This document shows, piece after piece, positions 1-5,095 of a stretch of 8,103 bases of DNA. Position numbers and translations under genes: made by a program. The notes beneath the pieces are model-generated. The model had not been told where the DNA came from, searched no databases, and worked only from the letters and a program-made list of their open reading frames with translations. The DNA comes from Verrucolacustris sp044348085 (GTDB taxonomy: Bacteria; Verrucomicrobiota; Verrucomicrobiia; Methylacidiphilales; Verrucolacustridaceae): assembly GCA_044348085.1 (NCBI GenBank), contig JBIKTM010000041.1, positions 1 to 8,103 on the forward strand, in the 5' to 3' direction. The first letter of the stretch is position 1; the number at the start of each line of letters is the position of its first letter.

Positions 1-310
1 CACCCTGTTTCACCCTGTCAGAGGAAAGGCTCAGGATAAGAGTTTGGACAATTTGACGTTGGGTTTCGGCGTCGATCGTTCCCTTCTCTAGATCGAAGGG
101 GAGTTGATTGATGGTGAACTTGGCATCTGCCTCGTAGACGGGACGAGTGAAAAACTGAACAAGTAAACCGAGGAGCAATCCCGTCGCCAATCCACCCAGA
201 ATGAAAAACACATTTCTTCGCAAATAAACAAAGACATCATCCAAGCCAGCCTCATGCGCGACAGCTTTGGTCGGTACGTCTGGATCGGGCGAAAAAGGCG
301 GCAGAGGCAT
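1..310 (-). CDS. Wzz-type polysaccharide chain-length / co-polymerase protein, N-terminal part (runs off the window)
   Basis: The first 103 codons are visible; the gene continues beyond base 1. The product starts MPLPPFSPDP and has a cytoplasmic N-terminus of about 32 residues ending YLRRN, then one strongly hydrophobic segment at about 33-54 (VFFILGGLATGLLLGLLVQFF), followed by TRPVYEADAKFTI. A first membrane helix followed by a P-x-Y-x-A periplasmic strand is the usual beginning of Wzz proteins and of Wzz-fused tyrosine autokinases (BY-kinases), which set polymer length and couple synthesis to export. The part that would show whether a kinase domain is fused lies outside the window. The ATG is 5 nt after the stop of the export gene, without a strong Shine-Dalgarno, so translation is probably coupled. 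The family assignment rests on topology, this short motif and the neighbours. Confidence 0.72.
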   Translation of the reverse strand, partial: MPLPPFSPDPDVPTKAVAHEAGLDDVFVYLRRNVFFILGGLATGLLLGLLVQFFTRPVYEADAKFTINQLPFDLEKGTIDAETQRQIVQTLILSLSSDRVKQG

Positions 311-315
311 GGTCT

Positions 316-966
316 TTATAGGAAATTTCTCGGCACGGTGATGACATCTCCAGGACGAAGGAGAAGATTCTGTTTCATCCCCTCCCCCTTCATCATCTGG
401 CGGAGATCCAACTCATACACCTCAACCCGACCCGCATTTTGCCGCACCAACTTGACCCGGCGTTGATTCGCCAAGGGAGTGAAGCCGTTGGCTGCGGCAA
501 TCGCGTCCATCACCCGCATCGGACCGTCGGCTAGCTCCGAATTCAGCTGATGAAAGACCTCGCCCAGTACAGAGATTCGATTGGGACGGAATTCCTCCAA
601 GTAGATCTTCTTTGCCCCAGGATAGCGTTTTTTCGCTAAGGCAAGGAAGTCATCCCTTTTCATTCCCTTCACTGGGGTTTTATCGCCCTCAAGATCAATG
701 ACACCCTCCTGGCTCACCTGAAAGATCTTGATGTCGCCCTCGGGCAACGTCACATGCAGCCGATCTAGTAGGGCTACCTGATAAGAGAGAGTGGAAACCT
801 CACACGGTAGATCGGCACTTTCGACATCGATCTCAGTTGGCGGAGAGAGCTTCTTTTCTGCGGTCAGCCCAACCATCGGCGTGCAGGCGATTAGCAGAAA
901 ACAGGCTGTTTCCTTGACTATGCCTAGATTGGAATGTCTTTGTCTTTGATGAATCAACTTGTTCAT
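316..966 (-). CDS. Short Wza-like polysaccharide export (OPX) protein
   Basis: This 216-residue exported protein resembles the polysaccharide export family (Poly_export followed by an SLBB-like fold) that forms the periplasmic conduit for capsule or exopolysaccharide. The N-terminus has a hydrophobic stretch at 21-36. LIAC at 25-28 could be a lipobox, giving a lipoprotein as in Wza, or cleavage could follow LTA (34-36); the sequence does not decide. Residues about 62-128 fit Poly_export (DRLHVTLPEGD, VSQEGVIDL, then VKGMKRDDFLALAKKRY). Residues about 130-213 fit SLBB: RISVLGEV at 130-137, DAIAAANGFTPLA at 154-166, and the typical ending LLLRPGDVITVPRNFL. It is much shorter than Wza (about 380 residues): it has one SLBB-like unit and no C-terminal helix that could span the outer membrane. 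The ATG has a good Shine-Dalgarno. It sits 17 nt after the barrel gene and 5 nt before the Wzz-type gene. Confidence 0.85.
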   Translation of the reverse strand: MNKLIHQRQRHSNLGIVKETACFLLIACTPMVGLTAEKKLSPPTEIDVESADLPCEVSTLSYQVALLDRLHVTLPEGDIKIFQVSQEGVIDLEGDKTPVKGMKRDDFLALAKKRYPGAKKIYLEEFRPNRISVLGEVFHQLNSELADGPMRVMDAIAAANGFTPLANQRRVKLVRQNAGRVEVYELDLRQMMKGEGMKQNLLLRPGDVITVPRNFL

Positions 967-972
967 AGGGTA

Positions 973-980
973 CTCCTTTT
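973..980 (-). promoter_or_regulatory. Ribosome binding site of the OPX gene
   Basis: AAAAGGAG on the minus strand lies 6 nt before the ATG at 966, inside the 17-nt gap after the barrel gene. It supports this start codon and indicates independent initiation within the operon. Confidence 0.7.
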
Positions 981-983
981 AAT

Positions 984-2516
984 TCAGAACTTCCACTCGA
1001 AACCCGCGGCCACGCGGATCCCGCTGATGGAAGGTCCTGTTCCTTCGGTTATGTCGAAGCCTTGATAGCCAAATTTCATAAAAGCACGGGGTTGGCTGCT
1101 CTTGCTGCTGCTGGGCAGAGCATAAGCTACCTCGATTTCAGGTCTTATCTGGAAGGCGTATTGGCTCCCCAGTTCATATTCAAAGAAGCAGAAAGCGCAG
1201 TAGGGAGTCACATACCAGTTGGTTCCTAGAAAGGTCTCCGCCCGAAGTTGGATCAAGGTGGCAGTATAGTTGTCGTTGATCCCGAATTCCGTAAAAACGT
1301 AATCCCGGTCATATTTCAGGGTTGGCCGAAAGCGCGGGCTCCAATCAAACGTCGTGTAGCCGTTGAAACGAAAGCCAGAGAGATCCTTACGGCCCTGGAG
1401 GGATTCGTTTTGAAGGATGAAATCGTAACCGAAACGCATTTCGGTATAGATGCGAGGATCCGGTCTCCCCCGCCACCCAGTACCGAAAATGATTTCCGAC
1501 GCCCCGATCCCCTGGGAAGGATCCGAGTATCGGTACTCACCCCAAGCGAGGACCTTGAGATCATGCAGGATGAAATAGTTAACCTCTTGGCGCGTGTCGT
1601 AGGACTGAAGATTAATGAAACCGTTGCCGTCAGGATGTTGGTAGGAGAAAAAGCTGAACGATTGATTCATGCCCGTCAGCTGGGTGAACTGATAATCCCC
1701 GATGATGCCAGGAAGAATCCGGAGTCGGCGTGTTCGGTTGGTCTGCTCGTCGAGCAACAGATTGCTCCCCGTGAGATCCGAGGCGGCCAGATAAGGTCTC
1801 CAGATAAAATCATCCCGGCCAACCCGGACAGCCAAATCGAGCTTCTGATTAAAAGCATTGAGATTGGGGTTTTCATAAAACATGTCTTCATAAGCCTCGT
1901 AGGCGACTTGAAATCCGAGAATCGTGTCGGGTGTTCCAACAGATACCTCGATGCCTCCCCGTGGAGTGAAAAAGAAATCAGCAATCGGATTGGTGGCAGT
2001 TAGCTGAACGTTCGAGTCGTAGGACTGGGCAACCCCCGCCCATAGATAGACCTCCACCAGACCAGGTTTTCGCCCCCTAGGGTAAAGACCCAGCGGCGGT
2101 TCAGCCACCTGCACTGGGCGAAAAGTCGTCGGATCAAAGGTCGGCTGATAAAGCGGCCTCCTATCGGCAAAGATATTATCATAATAGGGACGAATCAGGC
2201 GATAGAGGGCGCCCCCAGGATTCTCGGGGTCCTCGTCCTCGTTTCTTCTCATCGGAATTGCCCTATCCGACAGGTTTCGCTCATCCTTGGAGGAGTAGTT
2301 GTGGGCCGGAGAGATCCCCTCGCCGAATGCTGGAACCAACACGTCCGACTGAAGGGCATCAGCCTGAGCGGGTCCTCTGGATGAAATCTGTGCGTTTAAG
2401 GGAGCGGCGCAGTAAAAGGAAAAAAACAGCGGAAATACAACCAGATACAGAAGACGGGCGGTGACACCAAATGCAGATCCATTGTGTATATCATTGATTA
2501 AATAACACAACCGCAT
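984..2516 (-). CDS. Outer-membrane beta-barrel protein of an exopolysaccharide locus (PF10082-like)
   Basis: The 510-residue product is probably an outer-membrane beta-barrel. A signal peptide is visible: a long n-region with R21, a hydrophobic core at about 22-38 (LLYLVVFPLFFSFY), and a likely cleavage after LNA at 40-42. Residues 43-150 form a polar, proline-rich linker. From about 152 to the end there are alternating aromatic/polar strands (VEVYLWAGVAQSYDSNVQL, FQVAYEAYEDMFY, RIYTEMRFGYDF, IRVAAGFEWKF). The chain ends in phenylalanine after an amphipathic strand, the usual C-terminal signal for the BAM insertion machinery. The YDSN segment at 166-169 and the layout recall the putative beta-barrel porin family PF10082, often found in exopolysaccharide loci. 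About 360 barrel residues would suit roughly 18 strands. It precedes the OPX gene by 17 nt and probably supplies its outer-membrane pore. The ATG lacks a clear Shine-Dalgarno, but no better start precedes the signal sequence. Confidence 0.8.
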   Translation of the reverse strand: MRLCYLINDIHNGSAFGVTARLLYLVVFPLFFSFYCAAPLNAQISSRGPAQADALQSDVLVPAFGEGISPAHNYSSKDERNLSDRAIPMRRNEDEDPENPGGALYRLIRPYYDNIFADRRPLYQPTFDPTTFRPVQVAEPPLGLYPRGRKPGLVEVYLWAGVAQSYDSNVQLTATNPIADFFFTPRGGIEVSVGTPDTILGFQVAYEAYEDMFYENPNLNAFNQKLDLAVRVGRDDFIWRPYLAASDLTGSNLLLDEQTNRTRRLRILPGIIGDYQFTQLTGMNQSFSFFSYQHPDGNGFINLQSYDTRQEVNYFILHDLKVLAWGEYRYSDPSQGIGASEIIFGTGWRGRPDPRIYTEMRFGYDFILQNESLQGRKDLSGFRFNGYTTFDWSPRFRPTLKYDRDYVFTEFGINDNYTATLIQLRAETFLGTNWYVTPYCAFCFFEYELGSQYAFQIRPEIEVAYALPSSSKSSQPRAFMKFGYQGFDITEGTGPSISGIRVAAGFEWKF

Positions 2517-2532
2517 GTGCTAGAGCTAATCT

Positions 2533-2549
2533 TTGTCAGTAACTTGTCA
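2533..2549. repeat. TTGTCA direct repeat, 11-bp period
   Basis: TTGTCA occurs at 2533-2538 and again at 2544-2549, exactly one helical turn apart, 17-33 bp upstream of the barrel gene's ATG. Equivalent spacing on the same DNA face is typical of regulator half-sites. The region is AT-rich, so chance is possible. CAATATATTG, a 10-bp palindrome, overlaps the second copy at 2548-2557. Confidence 0.3.
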
Positions 2550-2553
2550 ATAT

Positions 2554-2571
2554 ATTGTATAGGTTATTATA
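2554..2571 (-). promoter_or_regulatory. Candidate promoter -10 elements for the exopolysaccharide operon
   Basis: Read on the minus strand, 2571-2566 is a perfect TATAAT and 2559-2554 is TACAAT, in a very AT-rich stretch about 40-55 nt before the barrel gene. Neither has a convincing -35: the best is TTGTAT with a 15-bp spacer before TACAAT. A promoter is expected here because the barrel gene is separated from the PAS gene by 226 bp. The exact element is uncertain. The rest of the 2517-2742 spacer shows no clear terminator for the PAS gene. Confidence 0.35.
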
Positions 2572-2619
2572 TTAATACAAGTAATATTTAGCATAAAGTG
2601 TTGTTGTAAGGACAATAAA

Positions 2620-2715
2620 ATGAGAAGTGAGCGAAGAAATAAAAGACCAAAGAAGCAAAAAGGTTCGATGAAAGAAGCAGAGGCGATTAGAAACGTAACG
2701 AACCCATATCCATGA
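2620..2715 (+). CDS. Possible 31-residue basic small protein
   Basis: An ATG at 2620 is preceded by TAAGGA at 2607-2612, 7 nt away, an ideal Shine-Dalgarno arrangement. It opens a 31-codon frame ending TGA at 2713-2715. The peptide begins MRSERRNKRPKKQKGSMKEA and ends NPYP. It has ten Lys/Arg against three Glu, so it would be strongly positive, and I recognise no family. It would be the only plus-strand gene in the window, divergent from the barrel gene and convergent with the PAS gene. AT-rich sequence with TATTAT at 2565-2570 lies upstream. Against it: it is short, and the stretch 2611-2735 is simply purine-rich on this strand, which produces Lys/Arg/Glu codons by composition alone. Confidence 0.25.
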   Translation: MRSERRNKRPKKQKGSMKEAEAIRNVTNPYP

Positions 2716-2742
2716 AGTACAACTGATTAAATGAAGCGAATA

Positions 2743-3351
2743 CTACTGCCCCTTTTTAAATAACTTCTTTCCGCGGTTCCGTTTAGAAATCGAACTCTTG
2801 GCACCTGAACGCCGTTCATTTTTTTTGGGATTTGATCGAATATTTGTGGATCCATTCGGTACCACCTTTTGAATGAGGCTCGCATACATGGTGGCCGATA
2901 GTTCCCCGATCTCATGCTCATGCAGTTCTTCCGCTGTAACATCACGCTCGACTGAGATAAAACCGGTCAAACGCCCATTCGTGTTATGAATTGGCTCCAA
3001 ATGGATCTCTACCCAATACGCTTTTCCGCTTTTCGCGTAGTTAACCATGCGGGTTAGGACAGGAGTCTGACTCTGGATCGCACGATTCAAAACTTCTCTC
3101 GGTCTTTTTTCAGATAGCGGGCCACTCAAAATATGTCCTGGTCGCCGACCTAGGAGCTCATCTGAATTGTACCCACACATCCGGGTAAAGGCAGCATTGA
3201 CCCAAACAATAAAACCGCCCGCATTGGCGATCACGACCGATAGATCGGTATGAGCTGCCCAACGTTCGAGCACCATGCCAAGTGGGTGGCTCTCCCCATC
3301 CTCTTGCTTAAGGTAATTCATATTGATTGATTTATTAACTACTGATTCCAA
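2743..3351 (-). CDS. Stand-alone PAS-domain protein with a basic C-terminal tail
   Basis: The 202-residue product is read from TTG, chosen because GGAGGA lies 10 nt upstream; the next candidate, ATG at residue 11, has no Shine-Dalgarno. Residues about 31-139 form one PAS domain: IVWVNAAFTRMCGYNSDELLG at 48-68, RMVNYAKSGKAYWVEIHLEP at 101-120, and the end GFISVERDVT at 130-139. It belongs to the LOV-like group, but where LOV photoreceptors have GRNCRFLQ this protein has GRRPGHILS (68-76), so the flavin-adduct cysteine is absent. It should sense another signal or act through protein contacts. A short helix (140-162) follows, then a tail (175-202) with 12 Lys/Arg in 28 residues, perhaps binding nucleic acid or an acidic partner. 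No kinase, cyclase or regulator domain is present. No signal peptide, so it is cytoplasmic. It lies upstream of the exopolysaccharide operon, separated by 226 bp; a regulatory link is inference. Confidence 0.82.
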   Translation of the reverse strand: MESVVNKSINMNYLKQEDGESHPLGMVLERWAAHTDLSVVIANAGGFIVWVNAAFTRMCGYNSDELLGRRPGHILSGPLSEKRPREVLNRAIQSQTPVLTRMVNYAKSGKAYWVEIHLEPIHNTNGRLTGFISVERDVTAEELHEHEIGELSATMYASLIQKVVPNGSTNIRSNPKKNERRSGAKSSISKRNRGKKLFKKGQ

Positions 3352-3361
3352 CTAAGAATCA

Positions 3362-3367
3362 TCCTCC
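3362..3367 (-). promoter_or_regulatory. Ribosome binding site deciding the TTG start of the PAS gene
   Basis: GGAGGA on the minus strand is separated by 10 nt from the TTG at 3351. The spacing is slightly long, but it is the only strong site near the gene. An ATG directly overlapping this site (3363-3361) is in another frame and soon reaches a stop. Confidence 0.55.
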
Positions 3368-3408
3368 ATTTTATAAAATTAGCAAACTATTCGTAATATT
3401 TATTATCG

Positions 3409-3424
3409 TTGCTTATATAAGCAA
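3409..3424. promoter_or_regulatory. Perfect 16-bp palindrome upstream of the PAS gene
   Basis: TTGCTTATATAAGCAA reads identically on both strands, centred between 3416 and 3417 and about 65 bp upstream of the PAS start codon. Its TATATAA core could also form a -10 element. A perfect dyad at this place suits a dimeric regulator's operator. It is not followed by a T-tract in either direction, so a terminator role is unlikely. No second copy was seen in the window. Confidence 0.45.
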
Positions 3425-3478
3425 TTTAATCGGGTTTTAAAAAAGACCCTCCCAATTCCGTTTCAAGGACTGAATCGC

Positions 3479-3506
3479 AAAAAAAACCAGAGAGGAAACG
3501 ACTGGG
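3479..3506 (-). terminator. Weak candidate terminator after the ppc-MFS-nuoH-small gene run
   Basis: On the minus strand a short stem CCAG/CTGG (arms 3505-3502 and 3490-3487, loop 11 nt) is followed at once by eight T (3486-3479). The stem is only 4 bp. A longer, competing hairpin with one mismatch covers 3518-3501 and overlaps the stop codon of the small gene, but it is 14 nt from the T-tract. The position suits a transcript end; the structure is poor. Confidence 0.3.
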
Positions 3507-3513
3507 CAGCAGC

Positions 3514-3834
3514 TCAGTTCACCGACTGGGAAAACTTTAAAATCCCCTTCTCCGCGTCGTAATTCAGGATTCGTGTCTTTCCTGTCTTCTTATTAGTCAC
3601 GCTGACCATTGCTGTATTTCCGCTTTGATTCACCGCAGAAACTACTTCCTCATCTCTGGCTACGTTGGATGTCCATCGGGTGATTCCATTCGTCCCAACC
3701 CCCGCAATCCGGTGCTCATCCTTTTTAATCACGATGGTGGGCCCCCTCTCTGCAGCAGACACACTCAAAAGCCCACTGAAAGCACCCAAAAGGATTACAG
3801 TGAGCACTTTCCACCTCAACCACCCGCCTTGCAC
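3514..3834 (-). CDS. Small secreted or periplasmic protein of unknown function
   Basis: I do not recognise this protein. Taken from GTG at 3834 it has 106 residues: MQGGWLRWK, a hydrophobic core VLTVILLGAFSGLLSV (10-25), and a signal-peptidase site near SAA (26-28), leaving a mature part of about 78 residues. That part is polar and probably beta-rich (TIVIKK, NTAMVSVTNKKTGKTRILNYD, GILKFSQSVN) with no cysteine. I prefer the GTG at 3834 because AAGGAG stands 7 nt before it; a GTG at 3852 would add six residues (MIRRGL) but has a weaker site. Both starts keep the signal peptide. It follows nuoH by 22 nt and is probably cotranscribed with it, in the place where nuoI would sit in a standard complex I operon. 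It lacks iron-sulfur cysteines and is not NuoI. The coding call rests on the signal peptide, Shine-Dalgarno and spacing. Confidence 0.65.
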   Translation of the reverse strand: MQGGWLRWKVLTVILLGAFSGLLSVSAAERGPTIVIKKDEHRIAGVGTNGITRWTSNVARDEEVVSAVNQSGNTAMVSVTNKKTGKTRILNYDAEKGILKFSQSVN

Positions 3835-3841
3835 AAGGCCT

Positions 3842-3847
3842 CTCCTT
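3842..3847 (-). promoter_or_regulatory. Ribosome binding site favouring the 3834 GTG start
   Basis: AAGGAG on the minus strand lies 7 nt before GTG at 3834. It falls inside the coding frame if the upstream GTG at 3852 is used, which argues for the shorter protein. Confidence 0.55.
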
Positions 3848-3856
3848 ATCACCGGC

Positions 3857-5071
3857 TTAACCTTTTAGGAGGACGAGCGCGGCGACCAGAAAGATGTTGA
3901 TGAATGCCGCTGGAATAAAGAACTTCCAACCCAGACTCATCAACTGATCATACTTAAAGCGCGGGATAGTCCACCGAATCACAATAAAGAAACCGATAAA
4001 AACCAGGATTTTCGCCAAAAAGACTCCTACGGATACGAAACCAAACCACCAAGGCATGGGTTGACCCGCGAGCCAAGATGGTAATACCAACCCAAAAATC
4101 GCCTCTGGCATGGGGAGCGCGTTAAACCAAGGAAGAGGCAGACTCCACCCCCCTAAGAACAAGGTCACCATAATGGCCGAAGCTGAAATCATGGCCGCGT
4201 ACTCACCCAAGAAAAAGAGCGCGAATCTCATACCCGAATATTCCGTGTGATAGCCCCCAACCAGCTCCGTCTCAGCCTCAGGCAGGTCGAATGGAAGTCG
4301 ATTGGTCTCCGCAAATGCCGCAATCAGAAAAACAAGAAATGAGAACGCCAAACAAATACCAGTGAAAACGCCCAAGATGCCCTCCCCAAAACTTGGAACA
4401 GCCAGCCAGCCGTGTCGGACTTGATACTCAACAATCTTACCAAGATTTAACTGCTGGGTAACTAGGAAGACGGGAACGACCGAAGCCCCCATGGCGATTT
4501 CATAGGAAATAATTTGTGCAGAGGAGCGAATTCCCCCAAGAAAAGGATATTTCGAATTCGAGGCCCATCCGGCCAGAATAATCCCGTAAACGCTCAGGGA
4601 GATAACTGCAAAAACAAAAAGAAGACCTACATCAAGATTGGCGACGACACCACTGATCTGAAATGCCTGTACAGTCGCCTCCCCCCAATGCAATGGAGTG
4701 GCAAGCCAGCTCGCAATAGGCCGCAAATCAAATCCCGGAGCAAAAGGAATGACCGCCACAGTCACGAGGGCTGGGACCATGGCAAGAATAGGAGCCAAGT
4801 TGAAATACAGCTTATTTACGGAAGCAGGGACGAACTGCTCTTTGAGAAGGAATTTCATAGCATCCGCGAGACCCTGCCCCAGCCCGAAGAGCCGAATATT
4901 GGTGAAAGGTATCCCCACTCGGTTCGGTCCAAGCCGATCCTGGATCCAGGCACTAAGCCGACGTTCGGCGGTCACGCTTCCAGGAACCATAGTCAAAACA
5001 ACCAGTGCGACGGCAACCGCTTTCACGAGCGCAAAGACTAAGAAGACTAGATCAGGACCTTCTAAAAACAT
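3857..5071 (-). CDS. nuoH: NADH-quinone oxidoreductase subunit H (complex I, NuoH/ND1)
   Basis: This is the membrane subunit of complex I that, with NuoB and NuoD, builds the quinone chamber and links the peripheral arm to the proton-pumping arm. Family hallmarks are all present: AERRLSAWIQDRLGPNRVG at 35-53, GLGQGLADAMKFLLKE at 63-78, SNSKYPFLGGIRSSAQIISYE at 171-191, the acidic quinone-side loop ETNRLPFDLPEAETEL at 255-270 followed by GGYHTEYSG, and IPRFKYDQLMSLGWKF at 369-384. About eight or nine membrane helices can be traced. At 404 residues it is longer than E. coli NuoH (325), the excess mainly in loops around 112-145 and 305-345. No key motif is lost, so it should be functional. It is isolated: the gene before it is a transporter and the one after is unknown, instead of nuoG and nuoI. 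The ATG has only a weak, distant Shine-Dalgarno (TAAGG). Confidence 0.96.
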   Translation of the reverse strand: MFLEGPDLVFLVFALVKAVAVALVVLTMVPGSVTAERRLSAWIQDRLGPNRVGIPFTNIRLFGLGQGLADAMKFLLKEQFVPASVNKLYFNLAPILAMVPALVTVAVIPFAPGFDLRPIASWLATPLHWGEATVQAFQISGVVANLDVGLLFVFAVISLSVYGIILAGWASNSKYPFLGGIRSSAQIISYEIAMGASVVPVFLVTQQLNLGKIVEYQVRHGWLAVPSFGEGILGVFTGICLAFSFLVFLIAAFAETNRLPFDLPEAETELVGGYHTEYSGMRFALFFLGEYAAMISASAIMVTLFLGGWSLPLPWFNALPMPEAIFGLVLPSWLAGQPMPWWFGFVSVGVFLAKILVFIGFFIVIRWTIPRFKYDQLMSLGWKFFIPAAFINIFLVAALVLLKG

Positions 5072-5095
5072 GAGAAAATCTACCTTACTCTGGCT

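Noticed and set aside
1248..2003. A 251-codon open frame on the plus strand.
   Set aside because: It lies wholly antisense to the outer-membrane barrel gene, which has a signal peptide, strand pattern and BAM-type C-terminus. The antisense product shows no domain and no suitable context.
2743..3351. PAS protein as a blue-light LOV photoreceptor.
   Set aside because: The adduct-forming cysteine of GRNCRFLQ is missing (GRRPGHILS), so classic LOV photochemistry is not expected.
3421..3460. GGGTCTTTTTTAAAACCC as a terminator on the minus strand.
   Set aside because: The stem has a mismatch, the T-run would lie inside the loop, and no T-tract follows the downstream arm.
3499..3530. CGACTGGG direct repeat at 3499-3506 and 3523-3530 flanking the small gene's stop codon.
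   Set aside because: At 8 bp with no further flanking similarity and no mobile element nearby, it is best explained by chance or by the weak hairpin there.
4514..5041. A 175-codon plus-strand frame, plus an overlapping one at 4698-5099.
   Set aside because: Both are antisense to nuoH, whose protein motifs are unmistakable. The translations are low-complexity polar sequence with no recognisable fold.
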